Positions 7,843 to 15,105 of a stretch of DNA of 36,609 nucleotides are shown one piece after another. The stretch lies in the NCBI GenBank assembly GCA_017450695.1, contig JAFSTA010000240.1, positions 1 to 36,609 on the forward strand, written 5' to 3'. The notes beneath the pieces are model-generated. The model was given only the letters and a program-made list of their open reading frames with translations. It had not been told where the DNA came from and did no database searches. This DNA comes from Kiritimatiellia bacterium (GTDB lineage Bacteria; Verrucomicrobiota; Kiritimatiellia; RFP12; UBA1067). The number at the start of each line of letters is the position of its first letter. The stretch's first letter is position 1. The translations under genes and the position numbers were made by a program.

Positions 7843-9060
7843 TTACTGCGTCACGATCCGATAGGTCTCGCGGGCAATCATCAGTTCTTCGTTCGTCGGC
7901 ATGACGATTGCCGGCAGGGTCGATTCTTTGGTGGAGATGACCGCGACTTGGCCGTGCGTAGCCCGGTTCTTTTCCGCATCCAGGAAACATCCGAGCGCGT
8001 TCAGGCGTTCGATAATCAGCTGACGCGCCTCATCGCTGTTCTCTCCAATACCGCCCGTGAAGACCACGGCATCGGCGCCGCCGATCAGCGTGTAATAGCC
8101 GCCGATGTAGAGGGCGACGCGATGGGCAAACATCAGCATCGCGTTTTTCGCATCTTCGTTGCCGGACTCGGCGGCCGCGATGGTGTCGCGCATATCGGCA
8201 CTGGCAATCCCGTTCATCGCGTAGAAGCCGGACTTCTTGTTCAACAACGTGTCGATCTCGTCCGGGGAGAGTCCCTTGCGTCCTAGAAAGACACAGACTG
8301 CAGGATCGATGTCACCACAACGCGTTCCCATCATCAACCCCTGCAGCGGAGTCAGGCCCATCGTCGTATCAAAGCATTTTCCGTTTTTCACGGCGGCGAT
8401 GGAGGATCCGTTCCCCAGGTGGCAGATAATCGCGTTCAGTTCCTCAACCGGCTTTTTCAGGAACTCGGCTGTGGCATGCGTGACAAAGTTGTGCGAGGTG
8501 CCGTGGAATCCGTACTTGCGGATCTTGTCCTCGGTGTAGTACTTCATCGGAATCGCATAGAGATACGCATAACGCGGCATGGTCGTATGGAATTGCGTGT
8601 CAAAGACCGCCACGTTCGGGGTTCCCGGACAAATCTTTTCACACGCCTCAATTCCGGCAAGGTTCGCCGGATTGTGGAGGGGGCCAAGCGGGATGCAGGC
8701 GCGGATGATGTTCTTCACCTCCTCCGAACAAAGCACGGGCTTCGTGATCGCCTCGCCACCATGCAGGACGCGATGGCCGATCGCGCCGACCTCGGACAGA
8801 CTCTTCAATACCCCGCGTTCCGGATCGACCAGCACCTCGCAAACGTGCTGCAACGCCTCGCCGTGCGTTGGCGCAGAAACATCCTTCGTAAGCGGCTCCT
8901 TCCCGACCGGCTTGTACACCAGACGGGGCTTATCCGTTCCGATACGCTCCACCAAACCTTTCGCGATCATCGTTTCATGCTCCATACTGAAGAGCATGAA
9001 CTTCAGAGAGGAACTGCCGGAATTGATCACCAGAATCTTGTCATAATCTGTCTTTGACAT
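7843..9060 (-). CDS. ackA: Acetate kinase
   Basis: Cytoplasmic enzyme making ATP and acetate from acetyl phosphate and ADP, the last step of mixed-acid fermentation. It has 405 residues, the normal length. All signatures of the ASKHA-fold kinase are present: VINSGSSSLKF at 11-21, GHRVLHGGEAIT, VFDTQFHTTMP, YGFHGTSH, HLGNGSSIAAV, the long TTMGLTPLQGLMMGTRCGDID block and FTGGIGENS near the C-terminus. I chose the ATG at 9060 because the protein then begins just before the first phosphate loop and GAAGGG lies about 10 nt upstream; the frame stays open for 100 codons further but that part is repeat-like. No phosphotransacetylase gene is in the window, so ackA stands alone here. Confidence 0.98.
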   Translation of the reverse strand: MSKTDYDKILVINSGSSSLKFMLFSMEHETMIAKGLVERIGTDKPRLVYKPVGKEPLTKDVSAPTHGEALQHVCEVLVDPERGVLKSLSEVGAIGHRVLHGGEAITKPVLCSEEVKNIIRACIPLGPLHNPANLAGIEACEKICPGTPNVAVFDTQFHTTMPRYAYLYAIPMKYYTEDKIRKYGFHGTSHNFVTHATAEFLKKPVEELNAIICHLGNGSSIAAVKNGKCFDTTMGLTPLQGLMMGTRCGDIDPAVCVFLGRKGLSPDEIDTLLNKKSGFYAMNGIASADMRDTIAAAESGNEDAKNAMLMFAHRVALYIGGYYTLIGGADAVVFTGGIGENSDEARQLIIERLNALGCFLDAEKNRATHGQVAVISTKESTLPAIVMPTNEELMIARETYRIVTQ

Positions 9061-9409
9061 ACCCAAACACCCTTCGTAGTAACAAAAAAAGAAAGCAGTA
9101 TTTTCACTCTTTTCGCAAGACGAATCAAGGCGAAAATGCAATCCCCAGCGAAAGAAAGGCAATGGAAGGGCGCTACGCGCCAGCGTGTTAAGCTGGGGAA
9201 GCGTGTCAAGCCGGGGAAGCCGTACAATCCGGATATTCCGGATACGCATTACGGACGCGACGGGGCGCGTCCCTCCCCTTCGCCGCGTCTCCCTCTCAGC
9301 TGGTGCGTAGCCCCCCCTGTGTATTCCCGTGCTGCGCGCGAGCGGCGGACTAACCACCAAACCACCTAACCACTAAACTACCTGTCCACCCAACCTTGAC
9401 CATATACGG
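9061..9409. repeat. Repeat-rich spacer upstream of ackA
   Basis: No gene is supported. Reading along the plus strand: hairpin GGCGC-tac-GCGCC at 9169-9181; two copies of an AAGC(T/C)(G)GGGAAGC word at 9190-9222; 9-nt phased aatccggat/attccggat; hairpin GGACGCG-acgggg-CGCGTCC at 9253-9272 followed by ctccc; the CTCAGCTGGTGCGTAG word; and an 8-nt array at 9352-9395 (aaccacca, aaccacct, aaccacta, aactacct, gtccaccc). Each block has relatives at 12476-12514, 13473-13690, 23396-23540 or 28508-28552. Confidence 0.6.
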
Positions 9410-11563
9410 CTAACGCCGCATCCTCATTCTCATGCGATCAGGCGAAGCATCATACGCACCTGTGTTTGATGGTGGACGGAAACGGCGCGGGGCGGAAGGC
9501 GGAGAATCCGGCTTGAGGTCGGTTTTCAGCCGGAATTTTTCGAGAGGTTCGTAACCTCGTTCAGCCATGAGCGTGTCCCAGGCCTTGGGAAGCTGGATTT
9601 TGATTGTCGTGAAACCGCCGCCCGGCACACACAGTTCCTTGTTCCGCGCCGGATCACCCGTAACGAGAAAAGCGCTCTTCCCTTCCGCCATCGCGGGAAC
9701 AGTCTCGACCCGGTCTTTCCCCGTCCATCCAAGCCACGGCGGAGTCGGGGTTTCGCCAGCGCCCTCTTTCGATCCGAGCCGCCGTTCATGCATCGGGAGC
9801 GAATACCGCGTCGGATCGAAAGCACTGCCTGGGTTTCCCCAGTAGTTTGCGAACGAGCGTTGTGCTAGCGGGATCCGCGCTGCCTCCTCCACGGCACGGC
9901 AAAGAGCATTCTTATCGGAATAGACACGAGACAAATCGCGGGCAACGCCTTCCGTCAGCAAGAATACGCGGTAGGTGCAGGGCATTCCGCTCGCCACCGC
10001 CATCTGCGATTTCTCGACGGCATCCCACGCGATCATGTCCTTGATGCGTTCGCCGTCCGATGTGGCGGGCACAAGATTGTTTCCCCAGTTGATCGCGGAC
10101 GCGGCGGTGAGCGTGGAGTCATCGATGGAATACCCCTGTTGCATCTGATGCGGCTTCCAGCCGACTTTCAGCGCGGCGGCCTCGTCCTCCGCGAGACACC
10201 ACGGCATGAGGTAGCCAAAGGTTCCCATGCGGTTCTCCTTCACGCGGTATCCACCGAGGTTGATCATCGCGAGGTTGAGGAAACGTCCGAGCATGGCGTT
10301 CTTCGGCTCGGAGATCTCGCCCTGCCCGCAATCGAAGCCGAGCTGGCGCGCCACGGGACCGTTCAACCAACAGTACGGGGTCCAAGCGTGGGTCGAGGCA
10401 AGCGGGCGACGGAAATCGCCTTGTTTCATCGCTTCGACAAAGGCAAGGCACAGCGGCAGGAACTCCGGCGGGCATCCCGCCATTGCGGCATTCGCCGCGA
10501 TATGCCGTACCGTCACCTCGCGCTGGGCGGGGGGAATCGCCCCCAGCGACTCATCCGGAGACAGGTCGGTAGACTTGAGGAACTCCGCCACGATCTCTTC
10601 CGTTGGCGGAATGATCGGCAAACCGTCTGTCCACCCCGAATCGAGGAAGACCCGCTGGATTTCGGAAAAGGTTCCGGTAAGAAACGAGTCATCCTTTGGC
10701 CGCGTGGTATCAGGCGCGGGTCGCGAACCACCGTCTTCCCTGCCGCCCGTTTCGCCTTTCTTCTGCAATGTCCCCACGCCCGTCAGCCCCGCCTTAACTT
10801 GCGGCCAGAGAATCTTTCGCGTATTCGCCACCAGTTCGTCGCGCGTGTGGCTGGCGAATGCGCCGGGATATTCGGCGATGCGCAGGTCTTCCAGCCCCGC
10901 CGTCCGCGCCGTGTTCTTCGCCTGCCTCACAAATCCCGGTGCGGCGATCATCACGGACGGAATGCCCAATGCCTCGGCGGCGATACATGACCCCGTCTCC
11001 TTCGGCGTGCAGAGTCCGCACCCGCCGTTTCCGGAAACAACCGCGTCAACCTTGAATTCGCGCAACTTGCGCTGGAACTCCTCTTTCTCGCGACGTACCA
11101 CACCGGGGCGCGGCCAAGGGCCAGCCGATCCGATCTCGCTCAACAGATAGACCTTGGCCGACGGGTATTCGGAGAGAATGAGTCGCTTTAGTTCAGGATG
11201 CGTGACATTCGCCATAAAGCTGCCGCCTACGAGCGCGATTGTCTTGCCGTCCAGAGTCCGGAGGCGCGGCGCAACATCCATTGTCTTCACGGCGGATTCG
11301 GGCACGGGCGAGAGAACGGAAAACATCGCCTCGCCGGATACAGGGACGGGACACGCGCCGTCCGAGCACACTGCCCCGGCTGCTGGCACACCTGCCGACA
11401 CGACGGGGAGCATGAGCATTCCTGACAGAACGGTCACCCCAAGAGTTTTCCCGTATCGGGCAAGGAAAGCACCTCCCTCATGTTCATGTGGCGATGAACC
11501 AAAAGGTCGCTGCCAAACAAGACAAAGACGTGATTCACGAACCGGTTCCGATGGTTTTAACAT
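9410..11563 (-). CDS. Exported UGSC-type cysteine protein fused to a conserved second domain
   Basis: 717 residues in three parts. Residues 1-65 hold a long polar lead and a hydrophobic segment (LGVTVLSGMLMLPVVSA), a signal peptide or membrane anchor. Residues about 104-258 resemble the UGSC (seleno)protein family, a thioredoxin-like group of unknown reaction: TIALVGGSFMANVTHP, then VVSGNGGCGLCTP, where C182-G-L-C185 takes the place of the selenocysteine motif U-G-S-C, plus C193 and ALGIPSVMI. Both key codons are TGC, so this is an all-cysteine version. A linker (262-295) leads to a domain of about 390 residues with SGWTDGLPIIPPTEE and HIAANAAMAGCPPEFLP, motifs I recall from stand-alone proteins often encoded beside UGSC genes. 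The start is set by AAGGAGGT at 11571-11578; the ATG at 11581 lies upstream of that site. The EF-hand gene ends 38 bases upstream. The substrate is unknown. Confidence 0.75.
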   Translation of the reverse strand: MLKPSEPVRESRLCLVWQRPFGSSPHEHEGGAFLARYGKTLGVTVLSGMLMLPVVSAGVPAAGAVCSDGACPVPVSGEAMFSVLSPVPESAVKTMDVAPRLRTLDGKTIALVGGSFMANVTHPELKRLILSEYPSAKVYLLSEIGSAGPWPRPGVVRREKEEFQRKLREFKVDAVVSGNGGCGLCTPKETGSCIAAEALGIPSVMIAAPGFVRQAKNTARTAGLEDLRIAEYPGAFASHTRDELVANTRKILWPQVKAGLTGVGTLQKKGETGGREDGGSRPAPDTTRPKDDSFLTGTFSEIQRVFLDSGWTDGLPIIPPTEEIVAEFLKSTDLSPDESLGAIPPAQREVTVRHIAANAAMAGCPPEFLPLCLAFVEAMKQGDFRRPLASTHAWTPYCWLNGPVARQLGFDCGQGEISEPKNAMLGRFLNLAMINLGGYRVKENRMGTFGYLMPWCLAEDEAAALKVGWKPHQMQQGYSIDDSTLTAASAINWGNNLVPATSDGERIKDMIAWDAVEKSQMAVASGMPCTYRVFLLTEGVARDLSRVYSDKNALCRAVEEAARIPLAQRSFANYWGNPGSAFDPTRYSLPMHERRLGSKEGAGETPTPPWLGWTGKDRVETVPAMAEGKSAFLVTGDPARNKELCVPGGGFTTIKIQLPKAWDTLMAERGYEPLEKFRLKTDLKPDSPPSAPRRFRPPSNTGAYDASPDRMRMRMRR

Positions 11564-11570
11564 GGCATTT

Positions 11571-11578
11571 ACCTCCTT
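11571..11578 (-). promoter_or_regulatory. Strong Shine-Dalgarno site deciding the start of the UGSC-type gene
   Basis: On the minus strand AAGGAGGT is followed 7 nt later by the ATG at 11563. An in-frame ATG at 11581 sits immediately 5' of this element and overlaps it, so it would be a poor start. This is one of the best ribosome-binding sites in the window and suggests efficient translation of the second gene of the EF-hand/UGSC pair. Confidence 0.7.
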
Positions 11579-11601
11579 CATGAACTACTGGGGTCTGTTC
11601 A

Positions 11602-12378
11602 TTATCGCCCAGGAGTCCTACGTACAAATTCAGTTTTTGAACCTCTGCGCCCAGCCTCAAATTCCGGTCTCAGTTTTTGCATCACAGACGGAATTGCCGT
11701 TGCCTCTTCCTCTGAAATCTCCAAGTTGCCGTCCGAATCGACTGTCCTGATTACTTTCCATGGCAACACGTACCGTTGCAATTCTTCGGCTCGCGAAAGA
11801 TCGGAATCGAGCTTGGCGCGTTCGGTCGAAGAAAGTGTTCCGTTTCTGTCATGGTCGTACATCTGCCTCAGCTCAACCGCAATTGTCTTCAGTTCAACTG
11901 GTTGAACCTTGTCGAAGTCACACCATAACTTGATGCCGTCAGCACCTTTGGGTCTGTCCTCTCTTCCCGATGCGCTTCCTCCGCCGTTACGCATGGCGGG
12001 ATTCGTCGCTCGTTGCGCACGGCGCATTTCGTATTCTTTGCGAATTGTATCTGTCGCGGACGAGACATTCGCCAATTCCTTATCCGTGACGTTCAGGTCT
12101 GCGTCAATGTCGATTTCGCGAATGACTCTCCATGGCAGGACATAGTGCTGAAGACGTTCTGCATCTTCCATCCTCGACAACATCTCGGTCCGCTCGTTCC
12201 AAGAAAGCATCCTGTCATGGTTGGCGTCGAACAACTCTTTTAATTCCCTCGCATACTTACGGACATGTCGTTGCTGAATTGTCGCGGGGTCTGGTCTGGA
12301 ACGGCTTTCCCGCAACGGTTGCGCCATAACCAGTACCGTAAATAATGCGAACGTCATCTCAATCAATACTCGTTTCAT
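11602..12378 (-). CDS. Exported protein with two duplicated EF-hand pairs
   Basis: A 258-residue protein with a short N-terminal hydrophobic segment (MTFALFTVLVMA), probably a signal peptide. Four calcium-binding-type 12-residue loops can be read: D51-N53-D55...E62, D90-D92-D94-N96...E101, D175-D177-N179...E186 and D214-D216-N218...E225. Loops 1-2 and 3-4 belong to two copies of the same roughly 60-residue unit: both have a helix ending in LQHYVLPWRVIRE or LQRYVLPWKVIRT between the loops. An internal duplication therefore produced the protein. A Gly/Ser/Asn-rich linker (about 127-147) separates the copies. Calcium-responsive folding or protein binding outside the cytoplasm is a reasonable inference. 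It is the first gene of a pair with the UGSC-type protein 38 bases downstream, so the two may act together. The partner and process are unknown. Confidence 0.8.
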   Translation of the reverse strand: MKRVLIEMTFALFTVLVMAQPLRESRSRPDPATIQQRHVRKYARELKELFDANHDRMLSWNERTEMLSRMEDAERLQHYVLPWRVIREIDIDADLNVTDKELANVSSATDTIRKEYEMRRAQRATNPAMRNGGGSASGREDRPKGADGIKLWCDFDKVQPVELKTIAVELRQMYDHDRNGTLSSTERAKLDSDLSRAEELQRYVLPWKVIRTVDSDGNLEISEEEATAIPSVMQKLRPEFEAGRRGSKTEFVRRTPGR

Positions 12379-12475
12379 CGTTCCTCAAGCTCCTGTTTCA
12401 CGTTTTGCGATGATACTAGTAACGAATGAGAACCGTATTTATTGGGGCAAATTGTACAGCGATTTAACTTTCTAC

Positions 12476-12514
12476 AACCACCCAACCACCTAACCACCCA
12501 ACCACCCAACCAAT
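12476..12514. repeat. 8-nt tandem array (aaccaccc/aaccacct)
   Basis: Four full units and part of a fifth: aaccaccc, aaccacct, aaccaccc, aaccaccc, aaccaatt. The array runs right up to the stop codon of the beta-propeller gene. The reverse-complement version lies just upstream of the same gene at 13473-13550, so the gene is bracketed by inverted arrays. A same-orientation copy lies at 9352-9395. Confidence 0.8.
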
Positions 12515-13456
12515 TCACCGAACAGGCCAGTCGGATGCGTCGATGCGGAAGGCGGTCATCATGTTCCGGTCCCCCGTCGATGCGTAACTCCAGACGATTT
12601 TCTTGTCGCGTGTAATCTCGAACGCGGTTGTCCGTGAACCGTCCGGACGCCCGTTCGCGTAGGTTCCGACCACAAGGTTCCCGTTCGGAAGCTCCTGAAT
12701 TCCGCACAGGTTGTCGAGTTTCAGTTCGGGGAAATCCGCGCAGGCGAACGACCAGACCGCACGGTGGTCGGGAGTGTACTCGGTAATGCCGCCCAGATGG
12801 GAAATGACCGTATTCCCGTTCTCACGGCGCAGCACGTCGAAGGTGAGCGGGGAGTGTCCGCTTTTGAGCCGCGGCGCGTACTGCTCCCACACAAGTTTCC
12901 CCTGCTGGTCGAACTCGCGCACCGCGTTCGCGCCCGAACAGCAGACAAGATACGTGCCCGCCGATGTTTTACGGATCATCCGATACCGATAGTGGAGTCC
13001 CGGCATCTTACCGTCGATGGTACGCGGATCACCCTGGAAACGGACCACGGCATTCGTCGTGCCTGCGGCTAACTCCGTGATGTACGTTGTCCCGTTCTCG
13101 GCAATCACGATGTTCCCGTTCGGCAAGATTTCAAATCCGAACAACCCGTCTTTCGGACAGGGGCTATAGACGAGTTCCCGTTTTCCCGTCGAAACCTGAA
13201 TGCGCCAGAGATCATTGTTGGAAAAATAGACCCAGCCGTCCTTCAACCACGTGCGGTGAATATTCCCGCATCCTTTCTGTTCCCACAGAATCTTTCCATC
13301 CGTTCCGACAAGCGTGGCACGGGCGCTCCCCGCCACCAGCAACGGCGACGGCATTTCGCCTTGGATCGGAGACGATGCCGGATCAGCGAGAGTGCAAAAC
13401 ACAACGGAAAGACCGGCGAGCAACGCCGGAACAAGAATCGAACTGGATGATTTCAT
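12515..13456 (-). CDS. Exported beta-propeller protein (PQQ-like/arylsulfotransferase-like repeats)
   Basis: 313 residues beginning with a clear signal peptide (SILVPALLAGLSVVFCTLA). The mature protein consists of repeated blade-like units with the pattern polar turn, G-K-I/L-x-W-E: TDGKILWEQKG near 53, LPNGNIVIAENG near 113, QQGKLVWEQYAP near 190, LPNGNLVVGTYANG near 258 and DKKIVWSYA near 286. Such units are seen in PQQ-like and arylsulfotransferase-like propellers. No catalytic residues are recognisable, so it may be a binding or scaffold protein. The ATG at 13456 is preceded by AAAGG at a good distance. The gene is isolated by repeat-filled spacers on both sides (8-nt arrays in inverted orientation) and may be a single-gene unit. 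Confidence 0.75.
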   Translation of the reverse strand: MKSSSSILVPALLAGLSVVFCTLADPASSPIQGEMPSPLLVAGSARATLVGTDGKILWEQKGCGNIHRTWLKDGWVYFSNNDLWRIQVSTGKRELVYSPCPKDGLFGFEILPNGNIVIAENGTTYITELAAGTTNAVVRFQGDPRTIDGKMPGLHYRYRMIRKTSAGTYLVCCSGANAVREFDQQGKLVWEQYAPRLKSGHSPLTFDVLRRENGNTVISHLGGITEYTPDHRAVWSFACADFPELKLDNLCGIQELPNGNLVVGTYANGRPDGSRTTAFEITRDKKIVWSYASTGDRNMMTAFRIDASDWPVR

Positions 13457-13689
13457 TTTGACCTTTCTGGTAGGTGGTAGCTAGTGGCTAGTGGGTGGTA
13501 GGTGGTTAGGTGATTGGGTGGTTAGGTGATTGGGTGGTTAGGTGGTTGGGCGTTACGGACGCAACGGGGCGCGTCCCTCCCGTTCTCTGCGCGAGACAAA
13601 AAACGCAACGTGCGCCCGTCGCCTGTCGCTGGTCGCATGTCCCCATCTTCTCAGCCTCTCAGCTTCTCAGCTGGCGCGTAGCGCCCCGC
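13457..13689. repeat. 8-nt array, hairpin and CTCAGC words between propeller and transporter genes
   Basis: At 13473-13550 an 8-nt array alternates ggtggtta and ggtgattg for about nine units. Hairpin GGACGC-aacggggc-GCGTCC at 13557-13576 is followed by ctcccgttctctgcgcg, the flank also seen after the hairpin at 3672. At 13650-13670 there are three CTCAGC units with an 8-nt spacing. Hairpin GGCGC-gta-GCGCC at 13673-13685 directly follows CAGCT. The interval has no gene. Confidence 0.75.
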
Positions 13690-15090
13690 CTACTGCCTAC
13701 CATCCCCTTGCGCATTGGGATTCCGGGCGTTCCAGACCGTCAACGCGCAAAGGACGGACAACACGGCCATGCCGATCCAGAACACGGAAAGGTAGTCGAG
13801 CGTGTAGCCGTTCGAGAAGGTGTGTCCCAGCAGCGTCGCCTTGCCCGTCACCGCGTCCCGTCCGACGAGGTACCCGGAGACCGCGCTCTGGACACCCGCG
13901 CCGAAGTAGTTCCCCATCCCGGCGATACCGAGCGCGGCGCCCGCCGCCACACGCGGAACGAGATCGACAGCCATCAGACCGCCGAGGAAGGTCAAGAGAA
14001 TTCCCACCGCAAGACCGAAGCAGACCATCGCAAGCGCATCAATCCAAATGCACGGGAACGGCACGAGCATCATCAGCGAAAGACCGATCACGTTCAGGAT
14101 ACCCGCGATCAACGCAAGCTCATTGCGGCTCCCCTTGAACACCTGGTCCGAGATAATCCCCGACAAGGCGCTCGATACCGCTCCGACAATCGAGTTCAAC
14201 GTAATGATTCCCGCGGCCGTCTCCGTCGCATACCCCTTCTTGACTTCGAGGAAGAAAATCCCCCAGTCGATGATCGCGTAGCGGCTCATGCAGAAGAATC
14301 CGCCCGAAAGGGCGACCATCCACACGGCCCAGTTCGTCAACGCGATCTTCTGTCCACGCCGGACATCCGACGCGTTCTTCTTGTCCACCTCGTCTTTGAT
14401 CTCCCCTTCCCATTCGGCAACGGAAGGAAGTCCCTCCGACTGCGGCGAGTCGCGCATGAACAGCGAGATAAGCACCACGCCGATGAAGCCGAACGTGGCC
14501 GCGCCCCAGAATCCGCTGCGCCACGCCATGTCCGCCCCCCAGAGGCTCGCCACCTTCACCATGATCACGCTCGTCACGATGTAGGCGATCGCCTCACCGA
14601 GGTTGTTGGAACAACTCCAGATGCCGTAGAACGTGCCGCGAGAACGATTCGGCCACCACCGGGCGAGCGAGACTACGCAGCACGGGGAACCGGACGCCTG
14701 GGCGAAGCCGTTCACGAACCAGATGACCATGAGCATGGCCGCCGGCACGTGGAATCCCACGGACATCGTCGCGAGGGAGGAGATGAACAGACCGAACGCG
14801 AACATCCGCCGGATGTTCGCGCGGTCCGCGAGAAACCCGCACGTGAACTTGCCGATGGCATAGGCGATGAGCATGGCCGATCCGACGTACCCGATCTCGC
14901 GAGACGTATAGGCCCCTTGCTCGATCATCGTTTTCTTCGTCGCCGAGAAAGCGAGTCGGCAGACGTAGAAAAGCGCGTAGCCGAGCAACATGATCGAAAC
15001 CTGCCGGATACGGATGAAACGGAACCGGCGTCCGATTTCTTCCGGGGAAAAGGAAACCGGACGCGCCGGTGCGGGTGAAAAGAAGCTCAT
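13690..15090 (-). CDS. Organophosphate:phosphate antiporter, GlpT-like (MFS)
   Basis: 466 residues with 12 predicted membrane segments, matching the OPA family of major facilitator transporters (GlpT, UhpT, UhpC; about 440-470 residues). The first segment (MLLGYALFYVCRLAFSATKKTMIEQG) carries the family-type arginine. YAIGKFTCGFLADRANIRRMF is the MFS loop 2-3 motif. SLARWWPNRSRGTFYGIWSCSNNLGEA matches the conserved segment 4-5 region of GlpT/UhpT. The central loop is charged (EWEGEIKDEVDKKNASD). It follows the glycerophosphodiesterase gene by only 15 bases, and its ribosome-binding site GAGGGAGA overlaps that gene's end, so the two are co-transcribed and probably coupled. Glycerol-3-phosphate uptake in exchange for phosphate is the best guess from this partner. 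Hexose phosphate cannot be excluded. Confidence 0.88.
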   Translation of the reverse strand: MSFFSPAPARPVSFSPEEIGRRFRFIRIRQVSIMLLGYALFYVCRLAFSATKKTMIEQGAYTSREIGYVGSAMLIAYAIGKFTCGFLADRANIRRMFAFGLFISSLATMSVGFHVPAAMLMVIWFVNGFAQASGSPCCVVSLARWWPNRSRGTFYGIWSCSNNLGEAIAYIVTSVIMVKVASLWGADMAWRSGFWGAATFGFIGVVLISLFMRDSPQSEGLPSVAEWEGEIKDEVDKKNASDVRRGQKIALTNWAVWMVALSGGFFCMSRYAIIDWGIFFLEVKKGYATETAAGIITLNSIVGAVSSALSGIISDQVFKGSRNELALIAGILNVIGLSLMMLVPFPCIWIDALAMVCFGLAVGILLTFLGGLMAVDLVPRVAAGAALGIAGMGNYFGAGVQSAVSGYLVGRDAVTGKATLLGHTFSNGYTLDYLSVFWIGMAVLSVLCALTVWNARNPNAQGDGRQ

Positions 15091-15105
15091 CGCCGATCTC
15101 CCTCG

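Noticed and set aside
11009-11020. Selenocysteine codon in the UGSC-type gene
   Set aside because: Both key positions are TGC. There is no in-frame TGA and so no reason to invoke selenocysteine.
12476-13550. CRISPR array
   Set aside because: The repeat units are 8 nt without unique spacers of regular length, and there are no cas genes in the window.
13510-15078. 522-codon open frame on the plus strand
   Set aside because: It is antisense to the GlpT-like transporter, begins in the 8-nt repeat array and is dominated by Arg, His, Glu and Asp. It has no plausible fold.
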